Shown here piece after piece: positions 34,161-45,600 of a stretch of 64,000 bases of DNA; the first letter of the stretch is position 1, and every line of letters starts with the position of its first letter. Source of the stretch: Clostridiales bacterium (GTDB lineage Bacteria > Bacillota > Clostridia > Oscillospirales > Oscillospiraceae). The DNA lies in contig CABIYX010000009.1 in assembly GCA_902363045.1 (NCBI GenBank), forward strand, positions 1-64,000, in the 5' to 3' direction. The notes beneath the pieces are model-generated. The model was given only the letters and a program-made list of their open reading frames with translations. It did not search any database and was not told where the DNA came from. Made by a program: the position numbers and the translations under genes.

Positions 34161-34166
34161 GTTCCT

Positions 34167-36064
<1,898 letters not shown>

Positions 36065-36266
36065 TGCGTCCCTCCTCTACAAAATGTGAGGGGCCAGGAA
36101 ACGGCATATCGGGTCCGGCAGCGTTGCCAAACCCGGTCCCGCCTTACGTTTATGCCCGAAAAGAAAAATCCCCTTCATCCACCTCCCGAAAAACAGGGCA
36201 AGTGAATACCCATATTAAGAAAAGGCACGAGGTGTTCCATAAAAGGAGCACCTCGCGTTTGGCCTC
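36065..36266. other. Divergent control region of the ICE
   Basis: No gene. It separates leftward integrase genes from rightward control genes and has a strong hairpin, CGAGGTGTTCC (36228-36238) with GGAGCACCTCG (36245-36255), upstream of the XRE promoter. Confidence 0.45.
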
Positions 36267-36323
36267 TTGCGGCATGAGATGGAGGCGTGTATACTAAGCG
36301 TAGCCGTTCTCGAAAAAGAGAAC
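36267..36323 (+). promoter_or_regulatory. Promoter and palindromic operator of XRE/ImmA genes
   Basis: TTGCGG (36267-36272), 17-nt spacer, TATACT (36290-36295). Immediately downstream GTTCTC (36306-36311) and GAGAAC (36318-36323) form an inverted repeat with 6-nt spacer over the start site. The same repeat recurs at 37354-37375. Confidence 0.78.
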
Positions 36324-36345
36324 ACAGAATAGGAGGCACGCCATA

Positions 36346-36723
36346 ATGGAGCAGACATTCGGCAGTTATGTGCGGGAAAAGCGGATGGCCCGCGGACTGT
36401 CCCTGCGCGGTTTGGCGGCGAAACTGGAGGTATCCCCGGTCTACATGAGCAACATGGAGAATGACCGAAGGCCGGCTCCCACCAAGGAGAAGATGGACCG
36501 CCTCATTGAGATCCTGGGGCTATGCCAGGCAGACACGGAACTGCTGTTGGATCTGGCCGCCAAATCTAAAACGCAACGGGTGTCCGCGGACCTGCCGGAG
36601 TACATCATGGAACGGGATATCGTCCGGGCCGCCCTGCGGACAGCCAAGGAAGTGGACGCCACAGACGAGGAATGGCAGGAGTTTATAGACCGCATCACCC
36701 AGCGGCAGAAACCGGGAAACTGA
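36346..36723 (+). CDS. XRE-family ICE repressor
   Basis: A 125-residue regulator: helix-turn-helix SYVREKRMARGLSLRGLAAKLEVSPVYMSNMENDRRPAP (residues 6-44) and a helical C-terminus with EYIMERDIVRAALRTAKE. AGGAGGCACGCCATA precedes the ATG. Next to an ImmA-type protease, the pair resembles ImmR/ImmA of ICEBs1, where the protease removes the repressor to start excision. The palindromes at 36306 and 37354 are its likely operators. Confidence 0.82.
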   Translation: MEQTFGSYVREKRMARGLSLRGLAAKLEVSPVYMSNMENDRRPAPTKEKMDRLIEILGLCQADTELLLDLAAKSKTQRVSADLPEYIMERDIVRAALRTAKEVDATDEEWQEFIDRITQRQKPGN

Positions 36724-36739
36724 AATAGGAGGCAGGCAC

Positions 36740-37339
36740 ATGCGGAAGTATTATACCGAGCAGACGATGGAGAGCATCGCCCGGCGTGTGCTGGATGCCT
36801 ACGATGAGCGCCTCTACCGGGGGCAGCCCCGCGCCATCCCCATCGAGGACCTCATCGAGCGCCACGGACTGACGCTGGAGTTCCAGTACCTCCGCAAAAA
36901 TGGCCGGATCCTAGGGAAAACCGTTTTTGACACCGGCCTGGAGGCCGTGTACGACATGGAACTGGGCGAGTATACCCTGTTCCCGGTGAAAGCCGGCACG
37001 ATCCTCATAGATGCCTCGCTGTGTGAAGAAGAAACCAGCACCGGCCGCCTGCGATTTACCGAGGCCCACGAACTGTCCCACTGGATCCTGCACAAGGGGC
37101 TGTACACAGGCACCGGGGAGAGCGCGGCGCTGCAGCCTGCCGTCAGGGAAACCAGTATGGAGATCCAGGCGAATATGCTTGGGTCCGCCCTGCTCATGCC
37201 CATGCCAATGGTCAAGCGGTGTTTCTACCAAATGCGGTCCGGTCGGGATAATCAGGCCATTGTTCAGGCCATGTCGGAGGTGTTTCAGGTATCCCGCCAG
37301 GCCATGCGGATCCGGCTCACCAACCACCATCTGCTGTAA
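36740..37339 (+). CDS. ImmA/IrrE-type metallopeptidase
   Basis: A 199-residue zinc peptidase-like protein with HExxH in FTEAHELSHWILHKGLY near residue 113, and QANMLGSALLMPMPMV after it, as in ImmA/IrrE. It probably cleaves the XRE repressor encoded 16 nt upstream. GGAGGCAGGCAC precedes the ATG. The late segment with VSRQAMRIRL resembles the short helical end of the family. Confidence 0.85.
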   Translation: MRKYYTEQTMESIARRVLDAYDERLYRGQPRAIPIEDLIERHGLTLEFQYLRKNGRILGKTVFDTGLEAVYDMELGEYTLFPVKAGTILIDASLCEEETSTGRLRFTEAHELSHWILHKGLYTGTGESAALQPAVRETSMEIQANMLGSALLMPMPMVKRCFYQMRSGRDNQAIVQAMSEVFQVSRQAMRIRLTNHHLL

Positions 37340-37353
37340 AATTTTTTACTGTG

Positions 37354-37375
37354 GTGTTCTCAAAATTGAGAACAC
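37354..37375 (+). promoter_or_regulatory. 22-bp perfect palindromic operator
   Basis: A perfect palindrome with core GTTCTC-AAAATT-GAGAAC (37356-37373) and two further matching pairs each side. It matches the operator at 36306-36323 and lies before the zinc-ribbon gene, so the XRE protein may control both units. Confidence 0.75.
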
Positions 37376-37393
37376 TTTGGAAGGAGGAACGCC

Positions 37394-37594
37394 ATGCAAC
37401 AAGTGAAAAGAACCCATGCGGTGCGCTGCCCTGTGTGCGGTAAAGGGCGCGTCATTGATGCCGCAGCCGACGTGGATCCGGGGCGCCTGCACCTCTACGG
37501 CCCGGAGCATGCGGACAAGGCGGAGCTGTTCTCCAAATGTCCAAAGTGCGGGCTGCAGATTGGCATCTCCTTTGAAAAGGCAGGACATTCCTAA
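37394..37594 (+). CDS. Small two-CxxC zinc-ribbon protein
   Basis: A 66-residue protein with CPVCGKGRVIDAAAD near residue 11 and CPKCGLQIGISFEK near residue 53; two CxxC knuckles make a likely zinc ribbon. GGAAGGAGGAACGCC precedes the ATG. It sits behind the palindromic operator and before a terminator, as a single-gene unit. Nucleic-acid or protein binding is likely, but unknown. Confidence 0.7.
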   Translation: MQQVKRTHAVRCPVCGKGRVIDAAADVDPGRLHLYGPEHADKAELFSKCPKCGLQIGISFEKAGHS

Positions 37595-37671
37595 AAGCAA
37601 ATAAAATATAGAGTATCGACCTCGTCAAGTGCACCAACCGCCCGCATCAGCAGCGGGATCCACCGTGTTCG

Positions 37672-37716
37672 GAGCCTTACAGGCAGCAGTTCTGCTGTGC
37701 TGTAAGGCTCTTTTTT
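37672..37716 (+). terminator. Rho-independent terminator
   Basis: 11-bp stem (37672-37682 with 37700-37710) with an inner GCAGCAG/CTGCTG pairing, followed by six T. Confidence 0.88.
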
Positions 37717-37789
37717 GCGCTTTTCCGCGGCAGAACAGCGGAAAGGCACGAAATGCGGAACGCCTGGCAGCCCTACATAGCAAAGTACC

Positions 37790-37842
37790 CGTGATCCCCA
37801 ACTCAGAAGTTTCCCCTAAAAAATCTGAGATTGGAGATCACG
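37790..37842 (+). promoter_or_regulatory. Leader hairpin covering the sigma-like gene's ribosome binding site
   Basis: Arms 37790-37807 and 37824-37842: CGTGATC pairs with GATCACG, CTCAGA with TCTGAG, and CCCAA with TTGGA. The right arm includes TTGGAG, the ribosome binding site, and ends 3 nt before ATG 37846. Folding would block translation. Confidence 0.6.
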
Positions 37843-37845
37843 ACT

Positions 37846-38340
37846 ATGGAAAAATGGCAGGAAAATCGCAACTACAGAAAAATCAGGGACGAGAATGGAA
37901 CTGTCATCGCCAACATCATCACCGTGGATGGTAGGGATGTGGCGGTCACAGAGGACGTATTCGCGGCGTATGCCCAGATGGACCGGCGGGAGCGGTATCT
38001 CAGCGAGGATCTGCCCACTGGCAAGGTCCTCTCCATGGAACAGCTGGCAGAGGACGGCGTTTTGCCGGACTATGTGGGCGCGGAAACGGCGCCCAGCGCC
38101 GAGGACTGCGTCCTTGCACGGGAGTCGGAACGGGAGCGGGAAGAACTGACCAGCCTGCTGCTGGCGGCGCTTATCGCCTTGGAGGACCGGGACAGGCAGC
38201 TCATCACCGCGCTGTTTTATGACCGCCTCTCCACCAGAGAATACGCCCGGCGAATCGGCGTGACCCAGCGGGCCGTCATCAAGCGCAGGGACCGGATCCT
38301 GCGGGACATGAAAAAATATTTTGAAAAATTTGCGGCGTGA
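37846..38340 (+). CDS. Sigma-70 region 4-like regulator
   Basis: A 164-residue protein whose C-terminus LLLAALIALEDRDRQLITALFYDRLSTREYARRIGVTQRAVIKRRDRILRDMKKYF resembles sigma region 4 helix-turn-helix. Region 2 is absent or unrecognisable; the N-terminal 60 residues are a compact unknown domain. Gram-positive ICEs such as Tn1549 carry similar short sigma-like proteins before their transfer genes. ATG at 37846 is used because it follows TTGGAG; an in-frame ATG lies 15 nt earlier inside the hairpin. Confidence 0.62.
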   Translation: MEKWQENRNYRKIRDENGTVIANIITVDGRDVAVTEDVFAAYAQMDRRERYLSEDLPTGKVLSMEQLAEDGVLPDYVGAETAPSAEDCVLARESEREREELTSLLLAALIALEDRDRQLITALFYDRLSTREYARRIGVTQRAVIKRRDRILRDMKKYFEKFAA

Positions 38341-38741
38341 GGGTATTCACCCAGCCCCTTTTTCGGGAGGACAGCGAAAGGGGGAAATACCTCCCCCTTC
38401 GCTGCTCCTTGAAAAGTGCATACCAGCAATGCGGGTAACACGCAGCCGTACCCACCCCACAGCGCGCGCCAAGACCCGGCCCCAGCGGCCGGCGAGCGAT
38501 CCAGCCTGCGGTCGGCCCTGGCAGGCCGGACAAGAGATGGAACGGCTCGAATAATGACACACCAAGCACGGCCTGCGCGTAAGACAGGCGGCGCTGCTCC
38601 GGGATTGAAAGCAGTAGAGATCCCGGAAATATGCCCGTGAGGCCCCGGCCAGGGGCCTGCCCGCATTGTTCCCGAACCCATCGGGGGGGCGAGTGCGAAT
38701 ACGATGGGAACACGAAAAAAGATAAAAGGACGGAAGTATCC
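38341..38741 (+). other. 400-bp GC-rich non-coding leader
   Basis: No gene with a ribosome binding site. It has a stable hairpin at about 38373-38403 (AGCGAA-GGGGG with CCCCC-TTCGCT), and further GC-rich inverted segments such as GGCCCCGG/CCAGGGGCC near 38641-38665 and CCCATCG/CGATGGG near 38677-38707. It may be a structured leader or a replication/transfer site for the helicase gene that follows. Confidence 0.4.
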
Positions 38742-40673
38742 ATGAAGAAATATACCCATGAAAAGGCCCATGAGGAAATCGACTATATTTTTAAAACCCT
38801 ATTGCCTCAGAGGGGCATGGCGGAGCGGCCGGAACAGATCCGGCTGTGTCACAGCATCCTGGACGCCATGCTGGACGGCAGCATCGCCCTGTGCGACGCG
38901 GGGACCGGCATCGGCAAGACCTTCGCCTACCTGACCGCCGGCATCCTGCATGGCAAGTGCCGGGCGGCAGAGGGTAAACCGCAGCGTCCTATCCTGATCT
39001 CCACCTCCAGCATCGCGCTGCAGAGCGCCATCCAGAAGGAGTACCTGCCCCTGCTGTCCAGCGTGCTGCTGTCCGAGGGGCTGATCTCCGCGCCCATTGA
39101 GGCGGTCATCCGCAAGGGCAAGGCTCACTACGCCTGCGACGCCCGGCTGGAACGGCGGGTCCGTCAGGTGGAGGGCAGCCATAAGAATCCCGCCGCCCGC
39201 CAAGCCCTGCACACCGCCTGGCATGTGCTGGATCTGGACCAGCTGTCCGGGATGAGCAGTTATGACCGGGGGCGGATCTGCGTTCCCAAGCGGTGTAATT
39301 GCCGGCGGAAGGACTGCCGATACCGCTGTTTCCTGGACGCCTGCCAGAGCGGGCAGTACACGGTTCAGATCTGCAACCACAACCTCCTGCTGGCGGACCT
39401 CATCCACCGCAGCCAAAAGAAAAAGCCCCTCCTGCCGGACAGCGCGGCCATCATCATAGACGAGGCCCACAAGCTGCCGGAAACCGCACGGCAGATGTTC
39501 GGCGTAACGCTGAATGCCCAGGACTTTGCGGAGCTGATCCGCAGCCTGCATGTGGAGCGGTATGTCCTCGCGGCGGAACTGCTGTCCGAGGCCGTGGAGC
39601 CGCTGGCGGAGAAACTGTCGCTCCCGGTGGAGGAAGGGGCCGGATTTGACGCCTACCAGATGTTCCTGGAGCGGCCGCATCAGGTCCTGACGGTGATCTG
39701 CCGGCAGCTGGAGGGCCTGCTGACCAGGGAAACCTGGCGCCTGCTGTCCGCCGTCGCCTCCACAGTATCCCTCTTTTACCTGGGGAATCCCGAGATGATC
39801 TTCTACGCGGCAGACGACGACCACGGCGGGGCCATGCTGTGCGGCACGGTGTCGGAACTGGCCGCGCAGCTCCAGGCCACGCTCTGGCGGCAGGAACAGC
39901 CCATTGTCCTGACCTCCGGCACCCTTGCCGTTGGGAAGGATTTCAGCCGGTTCCGCACCGCCGCCGGCCTGACAGGGGAACGGCCCGTGACGGAAACTGT
40001 GTGTCCGTCACCCTTTGACTATCAGCACAACTGCCTCCTCTATCTTCCCCCGGACCCGATCCCGCTGGACGCGGCGGACTACTACGACCGGCTGGCCGCA
40101 CAGATCCGGCAGCTGGCGGCGGCATCCCACGGCCACGCCCTGGTGCTGTTCACTTCCTACTTCGCCATGTCGGCGGTCAAGGAACGGCTGCAGGCCGCGG
40201 CGCTGCCCTTCCCTGTATTTACGATGGGCAAACGCCCGGCCCTCACCCTGGCGGCATTTCGCGCCGCTCCCGGCAGTATCCTGCTGGCCACCGGCGCGGC
40301 GTGGGAGGGGCTGGACTTCGCTGGCGACGGCGTGTCCATGCTCATCATCCCATGCCTGCCCTTCGCCTACCCGGACGCTGTAAAAGAAAAAGAGCGGGAG
40401 GACTACCCGAACCTGCGGGAGTTCCTGCGCTCCGTCGTTGTCCCGGAAATGCAGATCAAACTGCGGCAGGGCTTTGGCCGGGCCATCCGCACAGAAACGG
40501 ACACCTGCGTTGTCGCTGTGCTGGATCCCCGCGCCGCCCGCGGCCGGAGATATTTCCAGAGCATGGCAGAGGCCCTGCCGGGGATGCCGGTGACGGGCAG
40601 CCTGCGGGCCGTGGAACATTTCTACCGTGCCCACAAGGACGCCGGCTATTTCCGGCTCCCCAACGCAGGATGA
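38742..40673 (+). CDS. DinG/XPD-type DNA helicase
   Basis: A 643-residue superfamily 2 helicase. Walker A DAGTGIGKTF near residue 52; a four-Cys iron-sulfur-like cluster region CVPKRCNCRRKDCRYRCFLDAC near 188-210; IIIDEAHK (DEAH box); GAAWEGLDFAGDGVSMLII and QGFGRAIRTETD as motifs V and VI. ATG at 38742 follows AAAAGGACGG. DinG-like helicases unwind 5'-3'; on an ICE it may serve rolling-circle replication or overcome R-loops. Confidence 0.85.
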   Translation: MKKYTHEKAHEEIDYIFKTLLPQRGMAERPEQIRLCHSILDAMLDGSIALCDAGTGIGKTFAYLTAGILHGKCRAAEGKPQRPILISTSSIALQSAIQKEYLPLLSSVLLSEGLISAPIEAVIRKGKAHYACDARLERRVRQVEGSHKNPAARQALHTAWHVLDLDQLSGMSSYDRGRICVPKRCNCRRKDCRYRCFLDACQSGQYTVQICNHNLLLADLIHRSQKKKPLLPDSAAIIIDEAHKLPETARQMFGVTLNAQDFAELIRSLHVERYVLAAELLSEAVEPLAEKLSLPVEEGAGFDAYQMFLERPHQVLTVICRQLEGLLTRETWRLLSAVASTVSLFYLGNPEMIFYAADDDHGGAMLCGTVSELAAQLQATLWRQEQPIVLTSGTLAVGKDFSRFRTAAGLTGERPVTETVCPSPFDYQHNCLLYLPPDPIPLDAADYYDRLAAQIRQLAAASHGHALVLFTSYFAMSAVKERLQAAALPFPVFTMGKRPALTLAAFRAAPGSILLATGAAWEGLDFAGDGVSMLIIPCLPFAYPDAVKEKEREDYPNLREFLRSVVVPEMQIKLRQGFGRAIRTETDTCVVAVLDPRAARGRRYFQSMAEALPGMPVTGSLRAVEHFYRAHKDAGYFRLPNAG

Positions 40674-40786
40674 AATTGTTGCCTTTGCTGCGTCTGTTCG
40701 CCATTCCTTGGTGGTGTTGGTAATGGCTTTCGTGATGCTTTCCGGCTATACTTGCGTTGCAAATCAAGAAAAGGAGGCAGTCAGAC

Positions 40787-41218
40787 ATGGAGCAGACCAA
40801 GGGCCTCTCATGCCAAATCCCGGAATCCCTGCATGCCAGGGTGACGGCGGAGCGCGTCGCGGCAAACCAGTCCCTCAGCGAGTACATCACGGGACTACTT
40901 ACCAACTACTATGAAAATGGAGGAAAAAAAGACATGGCACAGACAAGGACAATGGCATTTCAAATCAGTGAGGACCTGTTCCAGCGGATCAAGGACTATC
41001 TGGCCCACGAGAATGAGCGCCAGGGCCGGAAAGTGACCCAGAAGGAGTTCGTGATTGGGCTGATCGAGGACGCTCTGGAGCGGTGGGAGCAGGAAACAGC
41101 GGATGCCGATCCCGGCGCACCAACTGACACGCTGGATCCCATAGATGAGCCGGCAGACAGCGCCCCGTCCTGGGAGGCTGAAGAAACGGAAGGAGGAGCC
41201 AAGAATGTGGCAGAATGA
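40787..41218 (+). CDS. Tandem ribbon-helix-helix protein
   Basis: A 143-residue protein with two similar halves: [37 protein letters not shown] (about 6-42) and [46 protein letters not shown] (about 52-97), each a strand followed by two helices as in Arc/MetJ-type DNA-binding proteins. An acidic, Pro-rich tail follows. AAGGAGG precedes the ATG. A monomer with two RHH halves could mimic a dimer. Overlaps the next gene by 14 nt. Confidence 0.65.
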   Translation: MEQTKGLSCQIPESLHARVTAERVAANQSLSEYITGLLTNYYENGGKKDMAQTRTMAFQISEDLFQRIKDYLAHENERQGRKVTQKEFVIGLIEDALERWEQETADADPGAPTDTLDPIDEPADSAPSWEAEETEGGAKNVAE

Positions 41219-41528
41219 ACTGGAGGCCATGATTGCGGCCGGCGGAGCGCCCTGCAGGGCTTGCGGCCAGCGGATGCTGAAAGCGGACGGCTGCACCTGG
41301 ACCCATGTGAAATGCGGCAACCGGTACTACCGCCGCATTAAGTACGGCGAGGATGGCATGGCGCATGGCGATGCCCGCTGCCACGATTGCGGCGCCAGGC
41401 CTGGGCATTACCACCATGTGGGGTGTGATGCGGAGCGGTGCCCGGTGTGCGGAGGGCAGCTCATCAGCTGCGACTGCGACATCTCCGAGTATGTGGAGCG
41501 GCCACCCAGGAAGAGAACAACCGAGTAA
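41205..41528 (+). CDS. Cys/His-rich zinc-binding protein
   Basis: A 107-residue protein with CRACGQRM, a CGNRYYRR segment, [33 protein letters not shown]: at least three zinc-knuckle pairs. AAGGAGGAGCC precedes the ATG at 41205. Found as a small companion gene in related ICEs; possible nucleic-acid-binding adaptor. A hairpin follows (41543-41552 with 41570-41579). Confidence 0.7.
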   Translation: MWQNELEAMIAAGGAPCRACGQRMLKADGCTWTHVKCGNRYYRRIKYGEDGMAHGDARCHDCGARPGHYHHVGCDAERCPVCGGQLISCDCDISEYVERPPRKRTTE

Positions 41529-41609
41529 ATCAGGATCCCAGAACCGCCCGGAGCGCCCGACAGGGACGTTCCGGGCGGTCTGTTTCACAAGAGAACCGGA
41601 GGTGAGAAA

Positions 41610-42542
41610 ACGTCGGAACAGAGAGCCAATCGTTTCACAGAACAGGAGTTGGAGATTGCCCGTGGGACGGACCTGCCGGACCTGCTGGCGTCTCTCGGCT
41701 ACACCGTGACGCGGATAGGCCGCTACTACTCCACCAAGGAGATGGACAGCCTGCGGATCAAGAACCGCCGCACCTGGTATCGCTACTCCGAGAGAGTGGG
41801 CGGGGATGCCATCACCTTCCTACAGCATTTTTGCGGCAGAAGTTTCCCGGAGGCGGTGGAGGATCTGCTGGCATTCCACGGCCGCGCCAGGGACGCCCCC
41901 GCGGAGCGGAGCAGGCAAACTGAGCAGGCGCCGGAACCGCCGAAACCGTTTGCATTGCCGCCCAGGCACACCGATGCCCGCCGAGTGTACGCCTACCTGA
42001 AAAAGCGCGGGGTTTCTCCCCAGATTATTCGGAGTTTTATTTCCGCAGGACTGCTGTATGAGGACTCCGAGCATCACAACTGCGTGTTCGTAGGGTATGA
42101 CAGGGACGGCAAGGCTGCCTTCGCCAGCCTGCGGGGCACCTACGACCGGGACGGCAGCGGTTTCAAGGGCGACGCCGCCGGCAGCGACAAATCCATCGGT
42201 TTCCGACTGCCGTATGCCCCGGACAGCAGGACCGTGTATGTGTTCGAGGCACCTATCGACCTCATGAGTTACTGCACTTTGCACCGGGAGTTCCACAGCA
42301 ATGCACTTGCCCTGTGCTGCCTGGATGACCGCGCCCTGTCGGTGTTTCTTCGGGAGCATCCCACAGTGCGGAAGGTTGTCCTGTGCCTGGATCACGACCG
42401 CCCCGGCCAGGAGGCCGCGGAGCGCATGGGCCGGAAATACGCGGCGGAGGGATATGTCGTGCAGACGCTGTCCCCTCCCTCCCGGAAGGACTGGAACGCC
42501 TATCTGACCTTTGTGCAGCAGTTCCGGGAAAGGGGGCGGTGA
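41610..42542 (+). CDS. TOPRIM/DUF3991-type primase-like protein
   Basis: About 310 residues. N-terminal zinc-less fold (LPDLLASLGYTVTRIGRYYSTKEMDSLRIKNRRTWYRYSERVGGDAITFLQHF) as in DUF3991, and a C-terminal TOPRIM domain with VYVFEAPIDLMSY and VVLCLDHDRPGQEAAERM (acidic E and DxD). No ATG, GTG or TTG stands at the expected start; GGAGG is followed after 8 nt by ACG (41610), reading SEQRANRFTEQELEIARGTD. A TTG start at 41649 would cut into conserved-looking sequence. Probable role: relaxase-associated primase. Confidence 0.75.
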   Translation, partial: TSEQRANRFTEQELEIARGTDLPDLLASLGYTVTRIGRYYSTKEMDSLRIKNRRTWYRYSERVGGDAITFLQHFCGRSFPEAVEDLLAFHGRARDAPAERSRQTEQAPEPPKPFALPPRHTDARRVYAYLKKRGVSPQIIRSFISAGLLYEDSEHHNCVFVGYDRDGKAAFASLRGTYDRDGSGFKGDAAGSDKSIGFRLPYAPDSRTVYVFEAPIDLMSYCTLHREFHSNALALCCLDDRALSVFLREHPTVRKVVLCLDHDRPGQEAAERMGRKYAAEGYVVQTLSPPSRKDWNAYLTFVQQFRERGR

Positions 42543-42603
42543 CCAAGTAAACGAAAATAAAAACCTGAACCAGCAATTTCTACACAAAAGGAGGAAAGAA
42601 CGC

Positions 42604-45600
42604 TTGAAAAGCAAGACAACCAGGCATGGCCTGAAGCGCATGACGGCCCTGCTGCTGGCCGTGGTTCTGTGCGTCGGCATGGTGCCCACCGCCTTTGCCG
42701 CCCAGCAGGACAGTTACCACGACCCCGCTGAGAACTGGCAGGAGGCCAACAACCGCACCAACGAACTGGACGCCAACGCCACCGTGACCCACGAAACCTT
42801 TAACTGCAAAGTCTGCAAGCAGCAGACTTCCTTTATCGTGTTCCGCACCCCGGAATATACCAGGGATGGCCAGACGGCCATGAGCCGGAATGTGAAATAC
42901 TCGGACGGCACCTTTGTAGATGGTTCCGGCAAGGGTTCCATTCTGGACGGCGTACCGGGACAGGACGCCTATTACACGGCTTATCACTGGACCAAAGCCG
43001 TGTGTGAAACCTGCGGCAGCATCAACACCAACATGGCCAAGACGGACTACGGCTACCTGAAGAACGTCTATTGGCTCTACGATTGCGCGAACAATTTTTT
43101 CGAGGAACTGCCGGAAACCCAGACCATTGAGCAAGCGGACAGCGAGTATCACCGCGTCATCACCACCAGCGGCGAATACTGCGGGTTCTGCTACGGCACA
43201 TTCAAGGAGGAAAATTCCACGTTGGAGCGTCACCACATGGAGAATGCCATCCGGCCCGAGTTGGCCCATGACCGCTTTGTGGAGATGGATACCTGCGCCG
43301 ACTGCGGCTATGCTGAAACTTCCTACACCGCCGCCAAGGCCGTCATTGCGGACTACTTCGGCGTGGTGGACGGCCAGCCCCACACCGTCACCGTGTCGGA
43401 CTTGTCCGAGGCCGGCGTGACCACCGCTATCCGCTACGGCCACAGCGCAGATGCCTGCACCCTGACCAGCGCACCCAACTACACCGAGGCGGGGGATTAC
43501 CCGGTTTACTACGAGATCACCTACACCTACCACGACACGGACATGGTGGAGGACGGTGTGGCGTATGTCCATCTCAGGGATGAAACCACCACCGAGGACG
43601 GCTCCTGCTCCTGCGGCTGCGGCAATCCTGACTGCGGCTGCCAGGATCCGGACTGTGACGGCTGCTGCTGTGACGACAAGGGCTGCGGCGAGAACCACAA
43701 CTGGACACTGCTGGATAGCGTAGACCCCACCTGCCTGACCCTGGGCTATGACCGCTATCTGTGCGTGGACTGCGGCATGATTGAAAAGCGGGACTATGAG
43801 GCCGCGCTGGGCCACGCCTATCAGAGTGTGGTCATCCGGGACGCCACCTGTGAAGTCCCCGGTAAGACCATTGACATCTGTGAGCGGTGCGGCAATGTGA
43901 AAGAAACCGACCTGCCTCAGACCGAGCATGAGTTCTCCACCACCGTCATTCCGGCAACCTGTACCAGCCCTGGCTACACCCTGCGGGAGTGTACCGTCTG
44001 TGGGGAGCGCCACATCGAGGACATCACCGCCGCGCTGCCTCACAACTATGTAAGCAAGACCACCCCGGCCACCTGTGAGGGCGGCGGGCGCACCCTCCAT
44101 ATCTGCGAGGGCTGCGGCAGTTCGTTCATCACCGACTACACCGACCCGCTGGGGCATAGTTGGGACGAAGGCAAGGAGATCACCGGGGCCACCTGCACCG
44201 GCGAGGGCATGACCGAGTACACCTGCGTCCGCTGCGGAGCCACCCGTCTGGAGGGCGACGAGGCCGCGGGCCATATCCCCGGCGACCCGGCCACCTGCAC
44301 CGATCCTCAACTCTGCACCCGCTGCGGCGCCGTCATTGAGAACGCTTTGGGCCATGACTATGCCGAGGAAGTGACCGAGCCGACCTGCACCGAGATGGGC
44401 TACACCACCTATACCTGCACCCGCTGCGGCGACGCCTACAAGGGCGACTACACCGAGGCGGCAGGCCATAAGCCCGGCGACTGGATCATCGACAAGGAGC
44501 CTACCACCGACAGCGAGGGCAGCAAGCACAGGGAGTGCGAGGTCTGCGGTGAGAAGTTAGAGGAAGAAACCATTGAGAAGATCTACAATCAGGCCACTAC
44601 GGACAGTAAGGGCGAGGCCGTTGTGGGCGGCTATCTGGTAATTGTCACGGATACCGACACTAAAGACCCCGTTTCCAATGCTATTGTCACTCTCCATGCG
44701 GACGATACCCTGTCCATCCGTCTCCCCAATTCCCGCCAGCTGGACTATGCCGACCAGACTACCGTGACTGTCCTGCTCACCAAGGATAAGAGCGCCGTGG
44801 AGGGTATGTTCGTTACTATGACTGACAAGCACGATAACTACTGTGCCGGTAACACTGACAGCAATGGGCAGGTCACTGTTCCCGGCACCAGCGGCAAGAC
44901 CAATGAGGACGGCAATACCACCGTTGGCTGGGAGGACGAGGACGGCGACCGCTGGACACTGACCGTCACTGTAGAGGACTACGAAACCGGACGCCCCATC
45001 GAGGACGCGGAAGTATCCATCGGCAAGGGCGGCAATATTACCGTCACCCTGCCGGACGGAACCGATATGGATGAGGATAACCGCATCACCGTCACGGTCA
45101 CGGACAATGAGCGCGACCCCCAGGAGGGTGTGACGGTTATCGTCAAGGGTGATCTGGGCCAGAGTGAGCGCGGAGAAACCGACGAGGACGGCAAACTCAC
45201 CGTCCCCGCTGTCACAGAAACTGAGTACCACGGGGCCTATATCTATGGCTACACAGACGGCACCTTTGGCCCGGAGCGCAGCATGAGCCGGAGCGAGGCC
45301 GCAGCCATCTTTGCCCGCCTGCTCTCTGACCGGCTGGACGAGCGCATCCCCAGCGGAAATAATGTGAAGTTCAAGGATATTGACCCGGATATGTGGTATG
45401 CGGGCTATGTGGAATATCTCACTGGCTACGGCGTGGCCGTGGGCTACAATGACCGCACCTACCGGGGTGATAAGGCCATCACCCGCGCCGAGTTTACCGC
45501 TATGGCGGCGCGGTTCTTTGATGTGTACGGCGATGGAGCCGAGGAAATCATGGAGCAGTACGAGGGCTTTGACGATGTGAGCGACGGCTACTGGGCTGCT

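Noticed and set aside
34009..34166. tRNA gene as ICE attachment site
   Set aside because: No cloverleaf or CCA-type end was seen; serine integrases often use non-tRNA sites.
36346..37339. Toxin-antitoxin pair (XRE plus second gene)
   Set aside because: The second gene has HExxH of ImmA/IrrE peptidases, so an ICE repressor/anti-repressor pair fits better.
42580..44529. 649-residue open frame on the minus strand
   Set aside because: It is antisense to the SLH surface protein, has low-complexity Gly/Val/Ala content forced by the repeats on the other strand, and no ribosome binding site.
43900..44560. Repeat array that might be CRISPR-like
   Set aside because: The spacing comes from about 40-residue protein repeats in an open frame with diverged DNA; there are no identical repeats with unique spacers.
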